From: Epiperipatus broadwayi
Taxonomy: Eukaryota > Onychophora > Udeonychophora > Euonychophora > Peripatidae
Direction: 5' to 3'
Assembly: GCA_028023455.1 (NCBI GenBank)
Contig: JAQFVV010012423.1
Coordinates: 5,872,269 to 5,936,268, forward strand
Length of the DNA: 64,000 nucleotides
Positions 1 to 10,777 of this stretch are shown one piece after another (the first letter of the stretch is position 1; every line of letters begins with the position of its first letter). The position numbers were made by a program, and so were the translations under genes. The notes beneath the pieces were generated by a model that searched no databases, was not told the DNA's origin, and was given only the letters and a program-made list of their open reading frames with translations.

Positions 1-143
1 ATATCACCCTTTCAGTAAAATTTCACCGACGGTAATTTGCTTTATATCAATTTATTTTATTAATAATTTACTTCAAAGCATATGTGCATTAGCTTAATAC
101 CTGATTATTATTACTGTTTATAAAAACATAGCGCTATATAAAA

Positions 144-158
144 TATTATTTCATTATA
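144..158. repeat. Left copy of 15-bp direct repeat (target-site duplication)
   Basis: The 15 bases here are identical to 1075-1089. The pair brackets the whole palindromic unit at 159-1074. Its length fits a duplication made by target-primed reverse transcription better than one made by a cut-and-paste transposase (2-10 bp). The assignment as a target duplication is inference; the identity is seen directly. Confidence 0.75.
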
Positions 159-1074
159 GCTGAAATACACAGGCTTATATATACCTGTGTCTATATATGT
201 AATAGACAGGGTATGAGCACAGACTTTCACATGACCCACCACTCTCCACACTATCTCATAACACTGATACACTTGAACACACATATGTTGAAAAGATAAA
301 TAATCACCAATATATGTATTTCATGCTAAACCAGCAATCATCAGTTGGTCCAGATTACCATCTCTACACATATATGCTACAAGTGCTCAGATATATATTA
401 AGATAGCAAATCCTCCTACTTTAATGGACAGGCTTCAATCCACTCCACACTGCAACTCCTCAACCGTCCATCCAATTGAAAATCAGATGATGGAACGCTC
501 AAAGGCCACCCTGAGGCTGAGATTATTGTCACACCCATGTTGACCTAAGGTCATTCTGAACCCCACATGTACAGGACATAATCCATTAAATACATATGCA
601 AGGGACAGGCAGACATCTCTAATATGTAATAGCCTGGGTATTTCAGCTATTACATATTAGAGATGTCTGTCTGTCCCTTGCATAAGTATTTAATGGATTA
701 TGTCCTGTACATGTGGGGTTCAGATTGACCTTAGGTCAACATGGGTGTGACAATAATCTCAGCCTCAGGGTGGCCTTTGAGAGTTCCATCATCTGATTTT
801 CAATTGGATGGACGGTTGAGGAGTTGCAGTGTGGAGTGGATTGAAGCCTGTCCATTAAAGTAGGAGGATTTGCTATCTTAATATATATCTGAACACTTGT
901 AGCATAGATGTGTAGAGATGGTAATCTGGACCAACTGATGATTGCTGGTTTAGCATGAAATACTTATATTGGTGATTATTTATCTTTTTAACATATGTGT
1001 GTTCAAGTGTATCAGTGTTATGAGATAGTGTGGAGAGTGGTGGGTCATGTGAAAGTCTGTGCTCATACCCTGTC
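159..1074. mobile_element. Large palindromic foldback element
   Basis: Bases 200-632 and 647-1079 are near-perfect inverted copies (433 nt each, few mismatches), separated by a 14-nt loop at 633-646. The left tip (159-174) recurs in inverted form at the centre (632-647, 15 of 16 matches). The centre therefore looks like the end of one unit joined to the start of another, on the opposite strand. The right arm lacks the outermost ~40 bp of the left arm. No ORF of note lies in either arm. A second, short copy of the same terminus is at 53547-53650. The family is not recognised; it could be a non-autonomous retroposon with an inverted-duplication end, or a foldback DNA element. Confidence 0.8.
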
Positions 1075-1089
1075 TATTATTTCATTATA
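1075..1089. repeat. Right copy of 15-bp direct repeat
   Basis: Exact match to 144-158. Its first five bases are shared with the end of the right palindrome arm. See 144-158. Confidence 0.75.
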
Positions 1090-2044
1090 TAACTACAGTA
1101 TAGGTAATAACAAAATAAAAATAATATAGTTTGTTGAACAGATATTGGCAATCCAGTGTTGATCATAAATGATGAGAATTGGTCTTGATCAGCAATTCAT
1201 GCATGGTTTTAGGTAATAATAGTGTGAGTTGTGATTTAGCTCTGTCATCCAGTACTCAAAGTTTTTATGAATTCCTGAATAATAAGCCATATTTCGCATG
1301 CTTATATAGTTAGCTTTAGAATAGAATAACAGAAAGGCCAGTAGATTGTTCATATCATTATTTCATATGTCGCTGCCTAGTAATAATAAGAAAATCAAGC
1401 ATTCTGACAAAAAAATAAAAATAAATTCACTTTATATATATTAAAACTAAAATTATTTCTTAACATATCAATTAAAACATACAATTACGTCTTCTTCTCT
1501 TTTTTTAAACAAAATGTTGCGTTGAATTAAAGCTTCAAAATAAAATCTTGTTACTCTAATTACTTTAAGATAAATATTTATTAAAAGAAAAAGATGTTAA
1601 ATAGTTAAAAAGGCAATTTAAACTTTAAACGAACTATTTAAGAGTTTTAATTTATCTATTTGTATGCAGTTAACATTTAAAAGGCAGAAGAGTATTTGCT
1701 TAAAGGTGACCTTGGTAATAAGTATTTCCTTCTACACAGTAGTAATTTGGATCTTCCTTTTTATTCTAACATTGAATACAATTTCCTTTTCCTTTTTATC
1801 AATAAATATAGCTAAATAATGTAACTTTCATCAAGACCTTGAGTAATATTAATGTAATTTTAAATGATATTTTTAAATACATTTCATTCTAAGCATTATA
1901 TTGTAATATATAGATTTTAAAAAGTCGAATATGAAAAAATATATATTACGTAAAATGTTACATTAATGACATATTTACAATGCATGTTATAAATAAAGTT
2001 TGGAATATATGTAGAATCTGAAATAATAACGTGTATTAATATTC
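1090..2044. other. AT-rich stretch, nothing recognised
   Basis: Noncoding by appearance: stops in all frames, runs of A and T, no long repeat or RNA-like structure found by reading. Confidence 0.6.
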
Positions 2045-2126
2045 CCGTGCTCAATGGTAAGGCCTCTAGTATAATGCTTAGTGCATCTGCCCACCATGAT
2101 CCCGGATTCGAACCAGAGCCAGGTAA
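2045..2126 (+). repeat. tRNA-like Pol III segment (probable SINE head or tRNA pseudogene)
   Basis: An A-box-like stretch (about 2047-2061, containing GCTCAATGGTAAGG) is followed about 55 nt later by a B-box match at 2104-2114 (GGATTCGAACC), the spacing of a tRNA-type internal promoter. The acceptor and T stems do not pair well enough for a functional tRNA, so a tRNA-derived SINE remnant is preferred. No clear tail or target duplication was seen. Confidence 0.5.
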
Positions 2127-3299
2127 AACTTTTTCAGTTGGTATTCAAGATTATATTTGTTCTAGGTGTGCAACTAATAATAACTCCAACTAAATCCTAG
2201 ATAGAAAATAAAAGAAAGATAGGAAAACACTCAAAGGTTTATTATCATCAGATGGTAGGAAAACTTTTTTTTTTTACTGTTTATTTAAAAAGTTGATGGA
2301 GAGTTAGCTCTTAAAACCTGATTTATCTTTATTCTATGTCTGGTTGAGAAATAAATTATTAATGCTATATTTTTGATTATTTATGATAAATAATATTTGA
2401 GAAAAATGTTAAGAAGATGGAAAGTAATTATATTCTACTATTGCATATGCATGGCCTTATAAACCTTATTGGTCAAAAAGACTATATATGAACTATTGAT
2501 TGTTGAAAGTAGTAAATAGTTGAATATAATCATTTGTAACAATTGTATATTGAAGATAATTATTTCCACAAATGGTAAAAAAAAACTGAAAATATTTATG
2601 TAGCAGAACAGTATTTTGAGTTTTCAGAGTAAATAATATCCTTATCACATTACATTATTTGTTTAATATGTTCAGCTGTGACACTGTTGCCTTCAATCAC
2701 AACTTGAATGCTTGAAAATTATAAATTTTCTTACCAATTAATTATACAATTATTTGTTTATTTCCTGGAATAATGAGTAGAATATATATATATATTTTAA
2801 TGCAATATTTATAATATTGCACCTACAATAGCCACTTGAACCAAAAATAGCCAAGAAATAAAAAGACAAAAGTAGTAATAAATAAATTATATATATATAA
2901 AAGACTATGCAAACCAATCTATTAACTACGAATATGTCCAAAAATAAACTGTTTTTAACTTCTAGCAGCAAACTATTTTTCTGAAATACTTCAATTCTAT
3001 GTCTATTTATAGTCCTGTAATGTATTCTAGGCTGCAGAAAGGATCTTGCTATTAACTGAAAGGAAAACCTTTGATTTCACGTGGACGCCTTAAAAAAACC
3101 AAGTAGGACAATTTCCTAATCTCCACTCCATAATTTCTTGTCATTGCAGCTGTTATTACTATGTGATTATTCATATAGTATATGAACATGGATGGGCTGT
3201 TCACCAACATGCATTAGCAGTGTGGTAAGTTTATTGGCTTTTTACCTCAGTTTAAGATCGAAAACACCATGATCTTTTTTCTCAGTTGCCTGATAAGGT
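2127..3299. other. AT-rich stretch, nothing recognised
   Basis: Short (TA)n runs near 2785-2797 and 2888-2900. The 73-codon minus-strand frame at 2750-2971 has low-complexity hydrophobic composition expected by chance in AT-rich DNA and is not called. Confidence 0.55.
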
Positions 3300-3460
3300 G
3301 GAATGAATGTTTGGGGAAATGATAAATATTTTTCCAATAGATATATACAATCATGACAGACAAAATAAATCATGGCCCTTATTCCCAGGAGGCTCTAAAG
3401 TCACCAACCAAGGCAGCGATTGGTGGCTGAAGGTGGAGGGTGCTAAAAATTCCCTGATTT

Positions 3461-4311
3461 GTGGACCCAGGCTGCCATTTGATGATGTCTCTTTATTTAG
3501 GTACTTACAACTGCAGATCATTTTCAAATAAAGGAAGATTGCAAGAAATAGAAGAACTCTTTTATATTAAATGGGGCATTATTGAACTTTGTGAAGTTAG
3601 AAAAAAAGGTGAAGAGACAATTGATTTAACAAATGGACATGTACTCTATTATAAAGCCACGAATATTGGAAAATACAAGTGGAATAGAATTTATTATAAA
3701 TAAAAAGTTGAAGAACATCATTGTGGAGATTGATGGTGTATTGGACAGAGTGGCAAGATTAATTATATTACTTAATAGCAGACACAAAATGCAGATAATT
3801 CTGTTTTATGCCCCAACAAGTTCTCATAGTGATGAAGTAGTAGAAGATTTTTATATGGATGTACAAAAGGCTTTTTGATCAGAGTAAACAATATTTTGAA
3901 ATTGTTATGGGAGACTTTAATGCTAGAATTGGTAAACAAATAAAAGATGAAAGTGCTATAAGTAATTTTGGTTATGATAATAGAAATGAGAGAGGACATA
4001 GACTTGTGGAGTTTGCAGAAAAAGAAAAACTTTATATTATGAATTCTTTTTTTGTGAAAACTTTTAAAAGGAAATGGACATGGAAGCATCCAAATGAATG
4101 TATAACAGAATTGGATTATACTTTGATTAAAAGAAAATACATATTTCAAGATTGTAATGATCTTAATAAATTTAACACAGAAAGTGATCATCGATTAATA
4201 AGATGTAAGATATGTGTTAATGCAAAACTAGAGAGACAAAAATTATTAAGAAAAACAATATTTACAGTTGATATTCCTAATCTTCATAAACATTCTATGA
4301 ATGTAAATTAG
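3461..4311 (+). pseudogene. RTE LINE endonuclease domain (EEP fold), frameshifted
   Basis: Encodes the AP-like endonuclease that nicks target DNA for priming. Readable in three pieces: 3461-3703 (LGTYNCRSFSN, then ELCEVRKKGE, the Glu-bearing motif), 3633-3878 (core strands with FYAPTSSHSDE) and 3859-4311. The last piece contains MGDFNARIGK (catalytic Asp/Asn), the GHRLVEFAEKEKL helix, WTWKHPN, the LDYTLI motif and the final SDHRLI (Asp-His). All key motifs survive, but frame changes near 3660-3690 and 3870 and a stop at about 4309 break the reading frame. The start given is the frame holding the first domain motif, not a proven initiation site. Confidence 0.85.
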
Positions 4312-4317
4312 AACTTA

Positions 4318-4990
4318 CAAATCAGTTTCAAGTATTAGATTTTGAACATGATTTAGATTTAAATAAAATTAATAAGAAAATAACTGATATACTTTTAAAA
4401 ACTGCAACAAAGATAGCTAGTAGAAAAAAGCAGCAATTGACCAATAAAATTTCTACAGAGACTGAAGAATTTATGAAGAAAAAAAGGAATATAAAGATAT
4501 ACAAAAATTCTGCATTAAAAAGGATTGAGTATCTCAAATTTTGTAAAATGGTGCAAAAAAGAGTTGAAAATGATAAAAAAAAAAAGTATAACTGTGAACT
4601 AGCAATGAAAGCTGTAGAAAAAAATAAAAGTCTCAAGAGTGTAAAATAACATTTTGGTATTGGTAGGAAATTTATATCTGCAATAAGAAAAAAAAGATGG
4701 AATTATTACTAAAAAGAGAGATGACATCATGAAATGGGTAGAAGACTTTTATCAAGAATTATATAGTAATAAAAAACAAATACCTCCTATATCTATTACA
4801 TCTTCCGAATTGCCCAGACTTTTAAATGAAGAAGTTGACATGCAATTATATGTATGATGAAAAGAAATTTTCCAGGTAATGATGGAATAATAATTAATAT
4901 ATTAAAAGAAACAGGGGAAGAAATATAATTTTTTTAGCAAAATTATATACCAAATGTCTACAGGATAAAGATGTACCAGATGATTAGAAG
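4318..4990 (+). pseudogene. RTE LINE linker between endonuclease and RT, degenerate
   Basis: The best piece is 4437-4649, which is Lys/Glu-rich and alpha-helical in composition (ISTETEEFMKKKR, then AMKAVEKNKSLKS), as in the region between EN and RT of RTE proteins. Downstream pieces at about 4720-4990 include WVEDFYQELY and VPDDXKNAV-like RT-entry motifs in other frames. Multiple stops. Confidence 0.7.
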
Positions 4991-5008
4991 AATGCAGTAT
5001 TAACCTTA

Positions 5009-5205
5009 TCACTGGATGCACTGGAATGTTCTGAGCAATCTGACATCTAACATGAGTGAGAACTGTACGATGATGTTGAAGCAATGCCAGGATTATGATC
5101 TTCAGATGCAGAACCAATAGTGATGTCTTGCTTTTGATATCTTCTTCAGATGAATCACAATTTGCACGTTTACATGAAAACTAATTTTTTAAGCTGTTAA
5201 TATTA
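5009..5205. mobile_element. 197-bp insertion inside the RTE RT domain
   Basis: Reading across 4991-5008 and resuming at 5206 restores a continuous conserved RT motif (NAVLTL joining IFKKGDK). Bases 5009-5205 are therefore extra. No terminal inverted repeat is evident; the flanks share only TTA. On the minus strand one frame is Ser/Glu/Asp-rich (contains SSEEDIKS), which resembles acidic N-terminal tails of some transposases, but this is weak. Confidence 0.65.
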
Positions 5206-5802
5206 ATATTTAAAAAAGGTGATAAAGAAGATATTAGAAATTACAGACCTATCAGTCTTTTATCAGTTTTATGCAAAATTTTTACAAACTCATCTACAGA
5301 GAACATTGGATTTCCACCAACCAAAAGAAGTACTGTAGATCATATCCAGGTATTGAAAAAAGTTATAGAAAGGACAAATGAATATTAATTGTCATTATGT
5401 TTTGGATTTGTAGATTATAAAACGGTATTTGATTCTATAAACATATCTTCAGTGATTAAAGCATTGGATCATCAAGGTATAGATCCAGGATATTGTCATA
5501 TTTTAAAGAATATTAATAAAAATTCAACAGCAACAATTAGATTACATAAGGATACTGGGAAAGTCAACATTGAGAAGGGTGTAAGACAGGGTGACTCCAT
5601 ATCTTTAAAATTTTTTACAGCAGTGATGCAAAAAGTATTTTGTGGATTAAAATGGGAAGCTAAAAGAGTGAAAGTAAATGTAATTTATTTAAATCATTTA
5701 GATTTTGCTGATGATGTTGTTGTTTTTGCAAATAATGCTTTAGAGTTGCAGGAAATGTTGCAGAAGTTATCAGATGAAAGTAGGACTAAAGATAAATGTT
5801 AA
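5206..5802 (+). pseudogene. RTE LINE reverse transcriptase domain
   Basis: RNA-directed DNA polymerase core. It resumes at [19 protein letters not shown] (RT domain 1/2), then FVDYKTVFDSI (first catalytic Asp), GVRQGDSIS, and LDFADDVVVFA with the FADD catalytic pair. A stop near 5387-5389 interrupts the frame just before FVDYK, and the frame closes at 5802 (KDKC stop) before the thumb. Catalytic Asp residues are intact, so inactivation is by stops and frameshifts rather than active-site loss. Confidence 0.88.
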
Positions 5803-5816
5803 AAAGACTAATGTTT

Positions 5817-6374
5817 AATGGATTTTCTCAAAATATGGAAATGCACATTGATTATGATGAGTTAGAAGTTAATAGAATTAAACTTGGTTGGAGTGCTTTT
5901 GATAGAAATAACTTGATGCTAAAAGGAAATATGCTTATGTGTCTTAATTAATATATTTTACCAGTTCTTAATTGTGAATCTGAGACTTGAATGCTTAATA
6001 GAAGAGCAATACAGAGACTTCAGACCACTCAAAGAAGTATGGAGAGATGCATGTTGGGAGTAACAAGAAGAGATCGAAAATGCAATATACGGGTAAGAGA
6101 ACAAACAGGCGTTCCTGACCTCATTGAAAAAATTAAAGGACTAAACTGGAGTTGGGCTGAACATATTGCTATAAGAGATGATAATAGATTAACAATTGAA
6201 ATCATAAACTGGATTCCAAGAAATTATAAAAGACCCAGAAAGAGACCACATGTGAGGTGGATGGATGAAATAAAAAAGTATGCAGGGGTGATGTGTAGAA
6301 GAGAAGTTAAACATCAGAGAAGATGGATTGAATTTGGAGAGATCTTCATCCTGCAGTGGATTGATAGTGGTTGA
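5817..6374 (+). pseudogene. RTE LINE C-terminal region
   Basis: From 5991 a clean 127-codon frame shows the conserved RTE tail: RAIQRLQTTQRSMERCMLGV, RDRKCNIRVREQTGV, a Trp-rich WSWAEHIAIRDD block, RPRKRPHVRWMDEI, and a terminal RRWIEFGEIFILQW. The upstream part (5817-5990) is frame-broken. The ATG at 5991 is simply the first Met after the stop. Confidence 0.85.
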
Positions 6375-6390
6375 TAATGATGATGAATGT

Positions 6391-7898
6391 ATTCTATTTT
6401 CTGCCATATCTGGAATCAATCAAAATTGCATATTTTAAAGAAAAAGATATATCTGTGCAACAAATTTCAGTGTATATATAAACAAAAACGTAATATTACT
6501 ATAATCCCAAAATTATCTAAAATAGCACCAGGTGAAAGCTTCCTTGCACTGAGTTTAAAAAAGTTATACTAATTTTAAAAAAATTACAACATTACTTATT
6601 GTCAATAATTATTTTTAATATATTTTATGAATAAGGTCATAATTTTTTTGTCACTAAATGCAAAAAAAAAAAAAAAAATGTAATTTATCAAGCTAAAACA
6701 TTTCACATAAATATACAAAAAAAAAACAACAATGTTCTTAAGAGCCAATCTAGGATTTCAAAGACACCATTTTAATGACTATTCTTTTTTTTTTCAATTT
6801 TTTATCTAATAAAACTTTTGTAATGAATATTAATTTATCTAATAATAATGAAATTTTAAAAGTACTGTAAATACCAATGTCTATTGTATGTCTTTTTAAT
6901 TTTCATATTTTTTTACAAAAATAAATAAAATATCCATATTACACCATATCATCTAGTTTTTAGATAACTTACACGTAGTCTTACAGAAATTAATAAAACT
7001 TTAAATAAATTTAAATCTGATATTTTTGTTCATTTTACAAAAACTTGTTGACAATTATAATTCTGATTTTTTTTTTTACATTTACTTATACTACAGTGCC
7101 ATCTATTGCCATCTTGACTAATCAGTAGTTATCAGATGGTGGGCAACTTAATCTACAGCCCCAGATTGGTATCTGTATTTTCCTTTATTAATGAAATAGG
7201 ATATAAAACTAACTATTCATTTGTGCAACTGGCAGAAATCTTTCGTTTACTATCAAACTATAAACCTGTAGTTTTGAACCAAGATAATATATTTTTACAA
7301 TTATATAGATCAGAAACCAGGTCACTAAGTATATGTTTTGATAATCTCAGATTTATTTTAATTATAGGATTTTTTTCCTGGATAGAAATGTTAATATGAA
7401 CACAACATTTATATAATTATTTTCATTTGATTTATATATAGTTTTGCTTTCCGAATTATATAAGTGTGTGTATTTCTAATATTAACGCAAACATTAAAAG
7501 TTTTGTCTAACACACATTTGAACGTTATATATATTATAGCATTTAAAATAATGCGCAAATACATAACTGCTTTGTTTTCAGCTTTGAATTACAAATTTCC
7601 AGTAAAAATGTCAGAGACCAGTTCTAGGAATGGAAATTAAATTGTTCTATCATTTGATTGTCACTGATTACTCAAGCTTAAAAATAAACTGCATTAGGAT
7701 AATTATTGTTTATAATACTGCAGGAAGGTGGGAAAAAATCAAGTGATATTATATTAGTATTAGCATCCTAGTAAAAGACATCTACAGATAGACTAGAAAG
7801 AAAATAATTAGATTTAATTAATGTAATTGAAAAATATTTCTAACTTAAACTTCATAAAAGTTACAGTATTATAAGAAAATGTTAGGAATATATTTTTA
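6391..7898. other. AT-rich stretch, nothing recognised
   Basis: Homopolymer A runs near 6662-6679 and 6717-6727. A short frame at 7136-7399 has no recognisable motif and ordinary AT-rich composition. No long repeat found by reading. Confidence 0.5.
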
Positions 7899-7947
7899 TA
7901 ATAATAATAATAATAATAATAACAACAACAACAACAACAACCACAAT
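7899..7947 (+). repeat. (AAT)n followed by (AAC)n microsatellite
   Basis: About eight AAT units pass into about seven AAC units and then a short CACAATAAT. It lies immediately 5' of the L1/Tx1-like LINE, which ends in a pure (AAT)n array in the same phase and strand. Confidence 0.9.
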
Positions 7948-8173
7948 AATAGATCCCGCAGCAAATCTCTGCTGAGGTAAGAAGCAATCTTTAAGCTCTC
8001 CGATGTAAGTATTTATATTTTTCTTTTGTTTCAACTTGTTATTCGCAAAACAAACGTAGTACAGAAAAAATCAAATCATAAAATAGATTAATAAAGTATT
8101 TTTAAAGAAAATATCGGTGTGTATTCATATCTTTTTTTAAAAAAAAAACTGACTTGAGTCAGAATAATAAATC

Positions 8174-9783
8174 ATGGCTACTGCCCAGTCAAGCGTGAGC
8201 GATTGAAGCACCAATACGAAATTAATAACATCGTTAGTTTCAACATCACCTATTTCATATGCAAAAATACTTAAAAGCAACAGCAATATTACAGCACCAA
8301 CCCAAATGCCGCGTTTTCGAAGAAAAAATACAAACGATATAAAAAATCTAGATCTACATACTCAAGAGGAAAGTCAACCCCCAGCCGCAATCTGGACAAA
8401 AGAAACACTTGAAAATGTGACAGACCATTTCAATGATACGGTGCCTCACATGTTATTTGAAACTTTTCACAGGTTTTTTCGCCAACATCGCTAGTACTCG
8501 CAGTAACAGATAATCAATGCTCATTATATCGTTTCCCAAAAGCTTTATTATATGAAGCAATTACACAAAATGAACTATGGAAAACAATCTCTTGTATCAC
8601 AGACCATCCAAATTCGTGATATATAACCATTGATTTTTATACTCAGCAGCAAAAAGAACATTTTCAATCCACTATTTTAGCACTCGATAATTATGCACTC
8701 ATGATTATAGATGAAAACCAGAAAAATATTATTACTGGAGTGCTTAAAAATACTTATCTTAAATACAACTTACAAGATTTTCAAAAAATGATAAACCCGT
8801 TTGGAAAAGTAATTGCCCTACAGCCAATTTATTTAAAAGACACACCTATACCAATATGTAGTAATCATTTTGAATTTAAAATAAAACTCCATAAAAATGT
8901 AGATGCTGCCACCATCCCAACACAAATTACAGATCAAGAAGCAACACTCTCTCTTCACATAAGAGGTTTAAAACCACATTGTTTTAGCTGTGGACAGAGA
9001 GGCCACCTAGCAACTCAGTGCGATAACACAAAAGGCAATCACTGTGAACAAAACAAAATCCCCTCCCCAGAACAACCCACTGATGATGAAAAAAAAATTT
9101 CTAATAACACTACATCAATTGACAACCCAATAATAGAAACCGGAAAAAAACAGGTTCAACCATCCATGAACAAAAATGATAATGGAGCAGAATTGCCAAT
9201 CCCAAAAACTAACCAAAAAAATAATAACACAAAAACTAACATAGACACCCAAGATTCAAACAAAAATAACTCTCAAGAAACCACAACACAAAATGCAGTA
9301 ATTACATCACAGGATCAGCAACTCAATAAAACAAAAGGTGTACCAAGTAAAAATCAGCAAACAAAAAGTAAACACACACAGCTATATAATGAAAATATAA
9401 ATCAAGATAATATAAGTACACCAATAATAAAACAAACCACAATAATTGACAAAACTGCATCAAACAAAATGGATGCAATAGAACCCCCTCTTCCCCCTAT
9501 TCAAGAGAATACACCAGAGGGAAAAAGAAAGCCAGGTAGACCACCTAAAAACCATGAATCCAAAAAGGCAAAAAAAACAGACCAAAAGCACAACTCATCA
9601 GACATATACAACTTAGAAAATGATGAAATAGAAATGGATTTAAGCCAACAACAAATGGACAACTGTTCAGTTTCATCACAAATTGCCTGTATAGAGTCTG
9701 AACTAATATTAAATGAAAGAAAAACTGATAATAAACCCTACCAAGTCTTAAATATGTATCAGCATCCATCTACTGCAATATAA
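8174..9783 (+). pseudogene. LINE ORF1 with CCHC zinc knuckle and AT-hook
   Basis: ORF1-type nucleic-acid-binding protein that would coat element RNA. The ATG at 8174 starts a frame (MATAQSSVSD, then a TGA, then SISYAKIL-like residues) that continues to 8494. A T-run frameshift near 8470-8480 moves it to another frame (SPTSLVLAVTDNQ), and a TGA at about 8619 (TDHPNS stop) precedes the long open 8701-9783 part. In that part a CX2CX4HX4C knuckle is at residues 94-107, followed by a ~150-residue Asn/Lys/Gln/Thr-rich disordered stretch. An AT-hook core KRKPGRPPK (residues 275-283, nt 9523-9549) and a Lys-rich KKAKK basic patch come next. ORF2 starts 64 bp downstream. The three lesions make it a pseudogene; 8701 is the first Met after the last stop, not the true start. 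Confidence 0.82.
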
Positions 9784-9846
9784 ACAAAAATTTAAAATTA
9801 AAAAATCAATAAAAATCAATACCCTGTTATAAAATTATCCTGTAAC

Positions 9847-10520
9847 ATGAAGATAAAAATTGGATCTCTAAACATTAGAGGCTTAAATGCCATCAAAAAA
9901 CTTTTTGAAATCAAAAAATGGTTACATACAACACAACCACACATACTGTGGCTATTGGAAACAAAATATACAGTGGCTCTCAAATTGATCCTTCAAAATA
10001 TTTAGTCAGCCAAGGGTTTTGTGCCTGTTCAAGGCAATCATCATCACCATCAGGTGGCACAGGTATAATTATATTCCACAACTGCCCTTTTGATTCTTTT
10101 AAAATTATATATATTGACTCTAATCTTATCATAATAACACTCCATCATAAAAATATCACACTTAACCTAGTATTTGTCTATATACCACCAGGCCCTGTCA
10201 TCATCTCCAGAATAATAACAACAATAAATTCAATGCTTACAGCAACACCAAATCCCATAATACTCCTGGGAGATTTCAACATGACCTACAAAACTTTTGT
10301 CACCAAATGGATTCATCAAATAACAATCCCACTTATGAGTGCTGAAGGTTTTCTCCCATTAAACTCAATATTTTTAATAACAATAGATATAAATCACTTA
10401 TTGATTTGTGTTTCTACTCACCAATGTTACATCATTATTTTAATCTTGAACTCTGTCCATCTATAATCTCAGATTATGCTGCCCAGTTCATCATCCTCGA
10501 CCTAAAAAAAATACAGAATA
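9847..10520 (+). pseudogene. LINE ORF2 endonuclease domain (EEP), frameshifted
   Basis: Starts with MKIKIGSLNIRGL, the typical first strand and Asn motif of L1/Tx1 ORF2, followed by a helix and PHILWLLETK (Glu motif). A frame change near 9960 moves reading to the 9918-10466 frame, which carries GGTGIIIF, LVFVYIPPG and LLGDFNMT (Asp/Asn catalytic motif). Another change near 10390 continues into RYKSLIDL and a SDYAAQFIILD segment at the place of the usual SDH motif. Here the expected SDH reads SDY, so the last catalytic His appears lost. The ATG at 9847 is chosen because conserved residues begin directly after it. Confidence 0.82.
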
Positions 10521-10777
10521 CAACAATAGCCATTCAAAAGACTATGCAAATACTTCTTCCAGCACAAACAACTGAATTCCTATATTCAGAAACATATATA
10601 ATGCTCCAAAAACTTCAAAACATGTCACTCGATCCAGTACAAAAGTATATAGCATTCACCAATATACTTTCTTTCAACATCAATCATATTACCTGCAATT
10701 CAACACCCCCACCAGATTATTAGCTTTGGCAGAGGAGCTACATAAAAAATAAGGATTTCCAGACCAACTACAGATGA
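10521..10777 (+). pseudogene. LINE ORF2 linker between EN and RT
   Basis: The 10406-10723 frame continues with helical, low-conservation sequence (TTEFLYSETYIMLQKLQNM) to a stop at about 10723. This matches the position and character of the poorly conserved EN-RT linker of L1-like ORF2. Confidence 0.6.

Larger units (their letters stand above)
3300..6390 (+). mobile_element. RTE-clade non-LTR retrotransposon (LINE), degenerate
   Basis: Three adjacent broken segments run in the order expected for an RTE element: apurinic-type endonuclease (3461-4311), linker (4318-4990), reverse transcriptase (5206-5802) and the RTE C-terminal tail ending in a WIEFGEIFILQW-type motif (5991-6374). The copy ends at 6372-6388 with GAT/GATGAT-type triplets, the simple 3' end typical of RTE elements, rather than poly(A). 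At least four frame changes and several stops make it inactive. A 197-bp insertion sits at 5009-5205. The 5' boundary is uncertain. RTE is favoured over other clades because of the paired FNTESDHRL endonuclease motif and the C-terminal block. Confidence 0.88.

Noticed and set aside
5009-5205. piggyBac-type MITE (TTAA near both ends)
   Set aside because: TTAA occurs near each edge, but reading-frame restoration places the breakpoints a few bases away, and the ends are not inverted repeats.
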